A stretch of DNA of 5,029 nucleotides from Desulfosporosinus sp. UBA5188 (lineage in GTDB: Bacteria; Bacillota; Desulfitobacteriia; Desulfitobacteriales; Desulfitobacteriaceae). Both the position numbers and the translations under genes were made by a program. Of the stretch, positions 1 to 5,029 are shown piece by piece. Within the stretch, counting starts at the first letter, position 1. Each line of letters begins with the position of its first letter. Under the pieces are notes generated by a model, which made no database searches, was not told the origin of the DNA, and saw only the letters and a program-made list of their open reading frames with translations. Where the stretch lies: NCBI GenBank assembly GCA_002413075.1, contig DHWG01000022.1, positions 1-5,029 on the forward strand, written 5' to 3'.

Positions 1-525
1 ACAAAGGTATGTACTTGTACAAGTTTAAGAACTGCTCCTGACTTGCACTCGGATCACAACAAACTGTATTGGGTGATTGAAGGGGATGGCGCTAGGGGGC
101 TCAAGTTAAAGTGCTGGGAACCCCATGAACCTCAAATTCCCAAGCGTTCCGATTGTGTCGTCTTAGTGCTGAAGGGCGGTTTGTGGGGGAAAATCTTACT
201 GGAAGAGCAAGTTCACAGACCGGCTTGTTGCCCGGAGCTCCTTGGTCAGGTTTGGGACGCAGAGACGGCTTGGTGTTATTTCTTGAGATCTCCTGTTTTC
301 GACCCCCAATATGAGCTGATGTCTTGGGTCATTCTCCTGAATTGTCACGAGAAAAATGCTGAGAACGAGGATTTGGTGAAACCCTTGGTGCTTTTAGAAG
401 ACCTCCAACACAGGTGGGAGGAAATTCAACCAGACATCGAAGATCTAAAATATCGGCCAAGCCATTTGCGGTTAGCTGCGGGGGATGCCAAGGAGGGGAA
501 ACTTCAGTGGTTCGATTTGTGGTAA
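1..525 (+). CDS. yqeC: YqeC, selenium-dependent hydroxylase accessory protein (3' part, 5' end outside window)
   Basis: The frame is open from base 1 to the TAG-free end at TAA 523-525 and gives 174 residues with no start needed inside the window. The TTG at 43 has no ribosome binding site, and the frame continues upstream of it. Visible family signatures are EGDGARG (residues 27-33 of the fragment), WEPHEPQIP (39-47) and VHRP (71-74). These match the YqeC pattern of an E-x-DGA-(K/R)-G segment followed by an EP-x-IP segment. Full YqeC proteins are about 230-260 residues, so roughly 60-80 N-terminal residues, including the nucleotide-binding P-loop, should lie upstream. YqeC is a presumed cytoplasmic NTP-binding protein that co-occurs with YqeB and SelD in genomes with selenium-dependent molybdenum hydroxylases; its exact reaction is not established. 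The 3' end overlaps the next gene by 19 bases, which suggests co-transcription and translational coupling. Confidence 0.85.
   Translation, partial: TKVCTCTSLRTAPDLHSDHNKLYWVIEGDGARGLKLKCWEPHEPQIPKRSDCVVLVLKGGLWGKILLEEQVHRPACCPELLGQVWDAETAWCYFLRSPVFDPQYELMSWVILLNCHEKNAENEDLVKPLVLLEDLQHRWEEIQPDIEDLKYRPSHLRLAAGDAKEGKLQWFDLW
490..498 (+). promoter_or_regulatory. Ribosome binding site that fixes the GTG start of the nucleotidyltransferase gene
   Basis: AAGGAGGGG lies inside the end of yqeC, 8 bases before GTG 507-509. The frame is open further upstream to a GTG at 414, but that stretch has no family similarity. The protein family begins with a beta strand directly followed by the glycine-rich nucleotide loop, as it does from GTG 507. 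Confidence 0.8.
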
Positions 526-1142
526 TGGCGGCTGGTCTAGCGACCCGAATGGGGCAAGATAAACTCGCTTTGCCTTGGAAGGATACCAACGTGCTGGGCC
601 ATGTTCTTCAGACTTTGCTCGAGGCAATCACGCTTCAACAGCAACAACGTTCGTTAGGTGGCTTCTCTCTCTTAATGGAGACTGAGATTGTTGTTGTCGC
701 CAGACATCCCAGGGAGGCCTATCTCTCGAAAGACTTTATCCAGAGGTTCAATTCATACCGTGGTACTTGGATTGAAGTAGCACGTCCCAAACCACTTGCA
801 GAAACGATTCGTTATGGTTTACAAGACTTAGATGGTGGGGTTCAGTGTATCGGATTTCTGCCGGGAGATCAGGTGGGAGTTACGGCCCAAGAACTTGCCA
901 ATTGTCTCGGGCAGGTGTTGATGAATTCTCCAGATTTTCTGGTGCCGATTGTCGGGGCGAAGGCTGTATCACCTGTGTTTTTTCATAAGTCTTATGTACC
1001 GGAGCTATTGGCACTTCAAGGTGAACAGGGCGGTCGAGACGTTTTATACCGTTATCCTGAACGCTGGTGTACGTATCCTGTCGGGGCACGATTTTCTCAA
1101 GATGTTGATACGCCGGAGCAATACAAGGCGTTGCTGGGTTAA
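507..1142 (+). CDS. MocA/MobA-like molybdenum cofactor nucleotidyltransferase
   Basis: The 211-residue protein belongs to the MobA-like NTP transferase family. It starts with the nucleotide loop MAAGLATRMGQDK (residues 7-19), the variant of the family G-x(4)-RMG-x(2)-K signature, followed by LPW. The metal and nucleotide region LPGDQ-x-GVT is at 118-126. SPVFF (155-159) and ELLALQGEQGGRDVL (166-180) match the C-terminal part of MocA-type enzymes, and DVDTPEQY is near the end (199-206). MocA joins CTP to molybdopterin to make the cytosine dinucleotide cofactor of the xanthine dehydrogenase family, so that is the likely reaction, in the cytoplasm. Position between yqeC and yqeB supports it. The length is slightly above the usual 190-200 residues because of a glutamine-rich insertion around 44-58. 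CTP specificity, rather than GTP or another NTP, is inferred from context. Confidence 0.87.
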   Translation: MVRFVVMAAGLATRMGQDKLALPWKDTNVLGHVLQTLLEAITLQQQQRSLGGFSLLMETEIVVVARHPREAYLSKDFIQRFNSYRGTWIEVARPKPLAETIRYGLQDLDGGVQCIGFLPGDQVGVTAQELANCLGQVLMNSPDFLVPIVGAKAVSPVFFHKSYVPELLALQGEQGGRDVLYRYPERWCTYPVGARFSQDVDTPEQYKALLG

Positions 1143-1235
1143 ATCAGATTCTCGTGATGGATATTTATGGACAAACTACATAGATATATTAAGATCAAAC
1201 GGTTAAAAATACAGACATAAGGGAGACTGGAGCGA

Positions 1236-2084
1236 ATGAAGAACAAACTCGTCATGGATGGACCGGTGGTTTTAATTCGCGGAGCTGGGGAACAAGCCTC
1301 TGGAGTGGGGTGGGCGCTAGCAAAAGCCGGGTTCAGAGTCGTGATGACGGAAGTGGCTCAACCCCTCATGGTTCGTTGGCCAGTATGTTTTGGAACGGCA
1401 GTATCGGAAGGACGATGGCAAGTTGAAGGGGTTTCGTCCAGCCGTGTAGAAGAACCTCAGGAATGCGAAGCCGCTTGGCGGGCTGGGGAAATACCAGTTT
1501 TGGTCGATCCTGATTTGACAGGTCTGTCGTTGCTGAAGCCCCTTGTTTTGGTGGATGCGATCATGGCCAAACGTAACTTGGGAACAAAAAGGGACATGGC
1601 TCCTAGGACCTTTGCCTTGGGACCTGGTTTTAGAGCGGGGACCGATGTCGATGTCGTCGTGGAAACGAATCGTGGGCATCATCTCGGACGGCTAATTTAT
1701 CACGGCCTAGCTCAACCGAATACTGGAGTTCCAGGGGAAATTGGCGGTTTATCTAAGGAACGCGTTATTTATTCTCCAACAGCTGGAATCTTTAGAGCGA
1801 AGCGTGCCATTGGAGAACAAGTTTCGGTCGGAGATTGTCTTGGTGAGATTGAAGGTGGGAGACAGACCATCAAGGTCGTTTCTTTGATCAACGGTGTTTT
1901 AAGAGGTTTATTGCGCACGGAGACGCTGGTCGCTGAGCATGTTAAAATCGGGGATGTGGATCCTCGTGGGCTTGAAGACTATTGCTGGACGATCTCCGAG
2001 AAGGGTCGAGCCATTGGTGGCGCTGTATTGCTAGGTATTCTAGAAGGTGGGATTCTGAGCGCTCTTGTTGCCAAGAGTCATTAA
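1236..2084 (+). CDS. yqeB: YqeB, EF2563-family selenium-dependent molybdenum hydroxylase system protein
   Basis: The ATG at 1236 follows AAGGGAG at 1219-1225. The 282 residues match the EF2563/YqeB family along the whole length. An N-terminal Rossmann-like part has VLIRGAGEQASG (12-23) and GFRVVMTE (32-39). A central block has VDAIMAKRN (106-114), LGPGFRAG (128-135), VVETNRGHHLG (141-151) and PNTGVPG (161-167). A C-terminal part has GVLRGLL (220-226), KIGDVDPRG (237-245), TISEKGRAIGG (252-262) and VLLGILEGG. YqeB is thought to act in the cytoplasm in selenium cofactor maturation of molybdenum hydroxylases, based on co-occurrence with SelD, YqeC and the hydroxylases; the reaction itself is unknown. 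One oddity is GAGEQ where the family usually has GAGDL. The gene follows the nucleotidyltransferase by 93 bases without a visible terminator, so one transcript is likely. Confidence 0.92.
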   Translation: MKNKLVMDGPVVLIRGAGEQASGVGWALAKAGFRVVMTEVAQPLMVRWPVCFGTAVSEGRWQVEGVSSSRVEEPQECEAAWRAGEIPVLVDPDLTGLSLLKPLVLVDAIMAKRNLGTKRDMAPRTFALGPGFRAGTDVDVVVETNRGHHLGRLIYHGLAQPNTGVPGEIGGLSKERVIYSPTAGIFRAKRAIGEQVSVGDCLGEIEGGRQTIKVVSLINGVLRGLLRTETLVAEHVKIGDVDPRGLEDYCWTISEKGRAIGGAVLLGILEGGILSALVAKSH

Positions 2085-2214
2085 GATTAAAGTTACGATT
2101 AACGTTGAACGAATTAAGTTCTGAAATAGTTGTTTGTCAGGAGGATAATTCAAATAGTTCGCGAATAGAGTACTATGTAGATTAATATCAGAAAAATTTG
2201 AATAATGATTAGTA

Positions 2215-2280
2215 CTCATATATCCTTGATAATGGGATCAAGGGTTTCTACGAAGCAACCGTAAATTGCTTCTCTATGAG
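2215..2280 (+). promoter_or_regulatory. Purine riboswitch aptamer, guanine class
   Basis: The three-way junction can be drawn completely. P1 is CTCAT 2215-2219 with ATGAG 2276-2280. P2 is CCTTGAT 2224-2230 with ATCAAGG 2237-2243. P3 is GAAGCAA 2252-2258 with TTGCTTC 2266-2272. The conserved J2/3 GTTTCTAC is at 2244-2251 and loop L3 CCGTAAA at 2259-2265. The L2 guanines 2235-2236 can make the usual loop-loop contacts with C2259-C2260. The base that selects the ligand, equivalent to C74 of the xpt aptamer, is C2274, and the U51 equivalent is T2249, so guanine/hypoxanthine rather than adenine or 2'-deoxyguanosine is expected. Deviations: L2 is one base short in this drawing, J1/2 has four bases (2220-2223), and position 73 is U instead of A. 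Its place upstream of a purine permease fits the class. Confidence 0.93.
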
Positions 2281-2303
2281 CCAGTGATGGTTTATGGGGT
2301 TTT
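2272..2303 (+). terminator. Candidate expression-platform hairpin, exclusive with riboswitch P1
   Basis: Bases 2272-2283 pair with 2288-2299 over 12 continuous pairs (4 G-C, 4 A-U, 4 G-U), closed by the GNRA-type loop GUGA at 2284-2287. Four Us follow at once (2300-2303), and a second U-run lies at 2316-2321. The left arm takes the C74 equivalent, J3/1 and the whole P1 3' strand, so the hairpin and the ligand-bound aptamer cannot coexist. It could be a terminator relieved by ligand, or an antiterminator arm. The wobble pairs and short U-tract make either reading tentative. Confidence 0.4.
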
Positions 2304-2351
2304 GTAATAGGGTTGTTTTTTCATGGGCTTATTTATAGAAGGGGTGATAAA

Positions 2352-2528
2352 ATGGAACCGGCACTTTCCAATTGTTTGATTCCCATGGCATTTGATAGGC
2401 CTGAGATAGAACCATTTTCCATCTATGCCATCAATGACGCTGTGGGAGTGAGGATCACGTCACGATCAAGGCCAAGAAAAAATCTGCAGGCGTCTCGCAG
2501 AGGAAAGGAGTATTTGGGGTTAAGTTAG
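2352..2528 (+). CDS. Hypothetical 58-residue reading frame between riboswitch and permease
   Basis: The ATG at 2352 is preceded by AAGGGGTGAT (2339-2348), a good ribosome binding site. The frame runs 58 codons to TAG 2526-2528. The predicted peptide begins MEPALSNCLIPM and has an acidic/aromatic middle (RPEIEPFSIYAIND) and a basic C-terminal third rich in Arg and Lys (SRSRPRKN, ASRRGKEY). No signal peptide or membrane segment is visible. I do not recognise a family. It lies on the same strand 115 bases before the permease and directly behind the riboswitch, so it would be the first frame whose translation the switch could influence. It could be a small protein, a leader frame, a remnant of a decayed gene or chance. 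The ribosome binding site is the main support. Confidence 0.35.
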   Translation: MEPALSNCLIPMAFDRPEIEPFSIYAINDAVGVRITSRSRPRKNLQASRRGKEYLGLS

Positions 2529-2629
2529 GAAATACGAAACATTTGTCCTTATATGACAGCTCAGTAAGTCAGCGTGTTAGAGACCGAACATGGAAGAAAA
2601 CAGGAATGTTTGGGGAAACTATTTTTTTA

Positions 2630-2637
2630 GGGGAGGG
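2630..2637 (+). promoter_or_regulatory. Ribosome binding site that decides the permease start
   Basis: GGGGAGGG lies 6 bases before ATG 2644. An in-frame ATG at 2590 would add 18 residues (MEENRNVWGNYFFRGGLF) but has no ribosome binding site, and those residues would include the binding site itself as coding sequence. The start at 2644 is therefore preferred. Confidence 0.8.
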
Positions 2638-2643
2638 CTGTTC

Positions 2644-4005
2644 ATGTCAACCATTACAAAAAATACCAAACCTCCAGTAGGTGAAGCTGCGGGCCTATTG
2701 GAACGAATTTTTCATCTAACGGAATTGGGTACCAATCCTCACACGGAGATTCTTGCGGGAGTTACCACCTTTGTGACCATGGCCTATATTTTATTTGTTA
2801 ATCCTAATATTCTAAAGGATGCAGGGATGCCAGTTAATGCAACCTTTGCAGCGACGGCCATAGCCGCGTGCGTTGCGACACTGATCATGGGTTTATATGC
2901 TAACTATCCCATCGCCCTAGCTCCTGGTATGGGGCTCAATGCGTTCTTTACCTACTCAGTCGTTATCGGAATGCAACTTCCATGGCAGACAGCGCTGGGC
3001 GCGGTCTTCATCTCAGGATTTGTTTTTTTCCTGATGACGGTAACAAAACTTCGAGAATGGATCATGGAAGGCGTCCCAGAGGTCTTACGAATTTCCATTG
3101 GAGTAGGGATTGGGTTGTTCATTGCCTTCATAGGTCTTCAAGAGGGCAAACTGGTGGTCGATAACGCAGCGACCTTAGTGACGCTGGGCAACATGAAATC
3201 TCCCAGTGTCCTTGTCACAGTCTTTGGTTTAATTGTGACCGGATTTTTCCTGGCGAGAAAAGTCAAAGGCGGCTTACTCATCGGCATTTTACTCACGACA
3301 CTTTTTAGTATGCTTATGGGCTATTCTCCGTTACCAACCGGCATGTCAAGTTTTGTTAGCTTTCAAAATCCTTTCACAGCTATTGTACCGGTTATGGGGC
3401 AACTTAATATTAGGGCTGCTTTTGATTATGGTTTGATTTCGATTCTCTTTGCCTTTACGTTTGTTGATTTATTTGACAATATTGGCACCTTGCTCGGGGT
3501 TTCACGCAAAGCAGGACTTTTAGACGAACATGGTAATTTACCTCGTGCTGGAAAAGCTCTGATGGCGGACTCGGTTGGAACGATGTTCGGAGCTGTCATG
3601 GGGACCCCTACAGTCACCTCTTATATAGAAAGTGCTGCTGGTGTGTTAGAGGGTGGTAAAAGTGGCTTGACCGCGGTCATTGTGGCCATTCTTTTCGCAG
3701 TATCGCTTGTTTTTGCGCCGCTCATTGGATTGATTCCAGGGACAGCGACGGCACCAGTTCTTATCTTGGTCGGTGTCTTAATGATGGGTGAAATCGTTAA
3801 AATTAAGTTTGATGACTTTACCGATGCATTACCGGCCTTCTTGACCATCGTGATGATGCCTTTAACGTACTCCATTGCCCAAGGTTTAGCGTTTGGGTTT
3901 ATGTCTTATACCATTATTAAATTGGTGAGTGGGAAGTATAAGCAGAACAATGCCGTCATGTATATCTTGACCATTCTCTTTATTATTCACTTTGTCATTG
4001 GTTAG
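2644..4005 (+). CDS. NCS2-family purine base permease, AzgA/PbuG type
   Basis: The 453-residue hydrophobic protein is a full-length nucleobase:cation symporter of the NCS2 family, AzgA-like branch (guanine, hypoxanthine or adenine uptake with protons) in the cytoplasmic membrane. A short polar N-terminus leads into TEILAGVTTFVTMAYILFVNP (34-54), the branch signature. LAPGMGLNAFF (92-102) is the half-helix motif of the first repeat. FVDLFDNIGTLLGV (273-286) carries the acidic residues D275 and D278. GTPTVTSYIESAAG (320-333) with E329 is the second substrate-site motif, followed by EGGKSGLTA. I count about 12-14 membrane segments. Length agrees with the family (about 430-460). The upstream guanine-class riboswitch supports a purine rather than uracil or xanthine substrate. 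Which base is carried, guanine/hypoxanthine (PbuG-like) or adenine, cannot be fixed from sequence alone. Confidence 0.93.
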   Translation: MSTITKNTKPPVGEAAGLLERIFHLTELGTNPHTEILAGVTTFVTMAYILFVNPNILKDAGMPVNATFAATAIAACVATLIMGLYANYPIALAPGMGLNAFFTYSVVIGMQLPWQTALGAVFISGFVFFLMTVTKLREWIMEGVPEVLRISIGVGIGLFIAFIGLQEGKLVVDNAATLVTLGNMKSPSVLVTVFGLIVTGFFLARKVKGGLLIGILLTTLFSMLMGYSPLPTGMSSFVSFQNPFTAIVPVMGQLNIRAAFDYGLISILFAFTFVDLFDNIGTLLGVSRKAGLLDEHGNLPRAGKALMADSVGTMFGAVMGTPTVTSYIESAAGVLEGGKSGLTAVIVAILFAVSLVFAPLIGLIPGTATAPVLILVGVLMMGEIVKIKFDDFTDALPAFLTIVMMPLTYSIAQGLAFGFMSYTIIKLVSGKYKQNNAVMYILTILFIIHFVIG

Positions 4006-4060
4006 TTGTTAGTCGCTAATCTGACTTTAAAATGGCTTGAAGAGATCGGCTTATATTAGG

Positions 4061-4101
4061 TTTGATGTGTGATATTCGAAGTTCGAATATCACACATCAA
4101 A
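4061..4101 (+). repeat. Perfect 41-bp palindrome between permease and amidohydrolase
   Basis: Two 20-base arms are exact reverse complements around a single central G (4081): 4061-4080 begins TTTGATGTGT and 4082-4101 ends ACACATCAAA. As RNA it would fold into an 18-bp stem with loop AAGUU (4079-4083). The centre also holds TTCGAA twice, separated by the G. No T-run follows on either strand, so it is not a standard intrinsic terminator. It may be a processing or stabilising hairpin, a non-canonical terminator, a large operator or a small dispersed repeat. Confidence 0.9.
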
Positions 4102-4157
4102 TGTTGCGCAAATCGGTGGGAGAGCCTTTCATAAGTAGGAAAAGGGTGGGATTGAAA

Positions 4158-5029
4158 ATGCGTATCCTCTTTAAGAATGCTAAGATTGTAACAATGAATG
4201 CAACACGTGAGGTCATTCAGGGTGATCTACTCGTCGAGGGGTCACGAATCGTGGAGGTTGGCGGAGTGATTGAACAACCTGCCGATCAAGTCATCGATCT
4301 CCAAGGAGATTTACTGATTCCTGGGTTAATTCAAACCCATATCCATCTTTGCCAGACCTTATTTAGGGGCCAGGCCGATGATTTAGAGCTATTGGATTGG
4401 CTTAAATTTAAAGTTTGGCCGTTAGAAGGTGGGCATGATCCGGAATCCCTCTTTGATTCGGCCTTACTTGGGATTGGTGAATTATTTCTTGGAGGGACTA
4501 CGACGATTGTGGATATGGAAACCGTCCATCATACGGAACACGCTTTTGAAGCGATCCTCGCGACTGGCCTAAGAGCCTTATCCGGGAAGGTCATGATGGA
4601 TGATTGCAACAAGGATATTCCACCTTCTTTACGGGAGACGACAGAAGCCTCCCTGCAAGAAAGTGTCGATTTATATGAGAAATATCATGGTAAAGGGAAT
4701 GGACGACTCGAAGTCGCTTTCACGCCTCGTTTCGTTATTTCCTGTACTGATACGTTATTGAAAGAAATCTCACATCTTGCTCGAGCGAAAAATGCCTTTG
4801 TTCATACACATGCCTCAGAGAATCAAACAGAAATACAGGTTGTAGAGAGCACGCGGGGGATGCGCAATATCATCTATTTGAAGAAGGTCGGGTTAACGGG
4901 CCCAAAACTTATCCTCGCGCACTGCATTTGGCTGGATGAAGCAGAAAAGAACATCTTAATCGAGAGCAAGACGCGGATTTCACATTGCCCTTCATCGAAT
5001 CTGAAACTGGCCTCGGGGATTGCGCCGAT
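4158..5029 (+). CDS. Amidohydrolase, 5'-deoxyadenosine/SAH/guanine deaminase-like (3' end outside window)
   Basis: The ATG at 4158 follows AAAGGGTGGG (4141-4150). 290 complete codons are present without a stop and the gene runs off the window; relatives have about 430-450 residues. The protein starts with the composite beta-sandwich (ILFKNAKIVTMN; later IDLQGDLLIPGLIQTHIHL) and enters the metal-dependent barrel. H61 and H63 of HIH are the first metal ligands, H218 of HTHASEN is the third, E221 follows, and H255 lies in LAHCIWLD. The metal Asp should be in the missing part. QTLFRGQADDLELLDWL (66-82) and HCPSSNLKLASG (276-287) are typical of the ATZ/TRZ-like branch that deaminates 5'-deoxyadenosine, methylthioadenosine or SAH. 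TPRF (189-192) is also the position of the substrate-binding Arg in guanine deaminases. Purine deamination fits the upstream permease. The exact substrate is unresolved. Confidence 0.88.
   Translation, partial: MRILFKNAKIVTMNATREVIQGDLLVEGSRIVEVGGVIEQPADQVIDLQGDLLIPGLIQTHIHLCQTLFRGQADDLELLDWLKFKVWPLEGGHDPESLFDSALLGIGELFLGGTTTIVDMETVHHTEHAFEAILATGLRALSGKVMMDDCNKDIPPSLRETTEASLQESVDLYEKYHGKGNGRLEVAFTPRFVISCTDTLLKEISHLARAKNAFVHTHASENQTEIQVVESTRGMRNIIYLKKVGLTGPKLILAHCIWLDEAEKNILIESKTRISHCPSSNLKLASGIAP

Larger units (their letters stand above)
2085..2643 (+). other. Long regulatory intergenic region between yqeB and the permease
   Basis: This 559-base stretch holds no recognised protein gene. From left to right I see: an AT-rich segment with no convincing terminator after yqeB and no convincing -35/-10 pair; an 8-bp inverted repeat (2168-2175 with 2210-2217); the purine riboswitch aptamer (2215-2280); an alternative hairpin that shares the P1 strand (2272-2299); a 39-base tract with no C (2283-2321); a 58-codon open frame (2352-2528); and a final 115 bases with only a weak 8-bp stem (2584-2591 with 2606-2613) before the T-run at 2622-2628 and the permease ribosome binding site. 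The transcription start was not located. Confidence 0.7.

Noticed and set aside
414..506. Extended N-terminus for the nucleotidyltransferase starting at GTG 414
   Set aside because: The extra 31 residues overlap yqeC, look like out-of-frame translation and precede a strong ribosome binding site at 490-498; the family begins at the nucleotide loop.
949..1206. Open frame running past the end of the nucleotidyltransferase
   Set aside because: Mostly an alternative frame of a well-supported gene, with no ribosome binding site and no family resemblance.
1317..1682. 121-codon minus-strand open frame
   Set aside because: Lies wholly opposite conserved yqeB sequence and has no recognisable domain or start signal.
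2139..2177. AGGAGG at 2139-2144 as a ribosome binding site for a small gene
   Set aside because: No ATG, GTG or TTG within normal spacing; the next ATG (2175) is 30 bases away and is followed directly by TAG.
1982..2185. Open frame over the end of yqeB into the intergenic region
   Set aside because: Overlaps the conserved YqeB C-terminus in another frame; composition looks like shadow translation.
2101..2206. Promoter boxes such as TTGAAC, TTGTCA, TACTAT and AATAAT
   Set aside because: No -35/-10 pair with 16-18 base spacing could be made from them, and the region is AT-rich enough to give such hexamers by chance.
2584..2628. Terminator before the permease: stem 2584-2591 with 2606-2613, then seven Ts
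   Set aside because: Only eight pairs with one wobble, a 14-base loop and eight bases between stem and T-run; too weak to call.
2590..2643. Upstream ATG of the permease
   Set aside because: No ribosome binding site before it, and the true site at 2630-2637 would fall inside the coding sequence.
3426..3875. Two minus-strand open frames opposite the permease
   Set aside because: Antisense shadows of conserved NCS2 motifs; low-complexity composition and no start signals.
4006..4060. Intrinsic terminator just after the permease
   Set aside because: Only 4-base complementary stretches are present and there is no T-run.

Overview
The window looks like a piece of a Gram-positive anaerobe of the Clostridia. 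A Peptococcaceae-type organism such as Desulfosporosinus or Desulfitobacterium is my best guess. The basis is gene content (selenium/molybdenum hydroxylase accessory genes, a purine riboswitch, an AzgA-type permease), strong GGAGG-type ribosome binding sites, one GTG start and moderate GC. The genus is inference. All supported genes lie on the + strand.

Left part (1-2084): three accessory genes of the selenium-dependent molybdenum hydroxylase system lie in a row. They are the 3' part of yqeC (cut by the window edge), a MocA/MobA-like nucleotidyltransferase that overlaps the yqeC end by 19 bases, and yqeB after a 93-base gap. Enzymes of this class (xanthine/purine hydroxylases, nicotinate hydroxylase) need a molybdopterin cytosine dinucleotide cofactor plus a labile selenium. 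These genes are thought to build or insert that cofactor. No hydroxylase structural subunit is inside the window.

Middle (2085-2643): no confident protein gene. It holds a clear guanine-class purine riboswitch aptamer (2215-2280). Its P1 3' strand can instead form a 12-bp hairpin with a GUGA loop followed by Us. A 58-codon orphan reading frame with a good ribosome binding site follows.

Right part (2644-5029): an NCS2 purine permease of the AzgA/PbuG type, then a 152-base gap holding a perfect 41-bp palindrome without a U-tract, then the first 290 codons of an amidohydrolase related to 5'-deoxyadenosine, SAH and guanine deaminases.

Taken together this reads as a purine salvage or catabolism locus: import of a purine base under guanine control, deamination by the amidohydrolase, and oxidation by a selenium-molybdenum hydroxylase whose maturation factors are encoded on the left. 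The families are recognisable from sequence. The joint pathway is inference. The least ordinary parts are the riboswitch expression platform, the orphan 58-codon frame and the 41-bp palindrome. I did not find evidence for a wholly new system.
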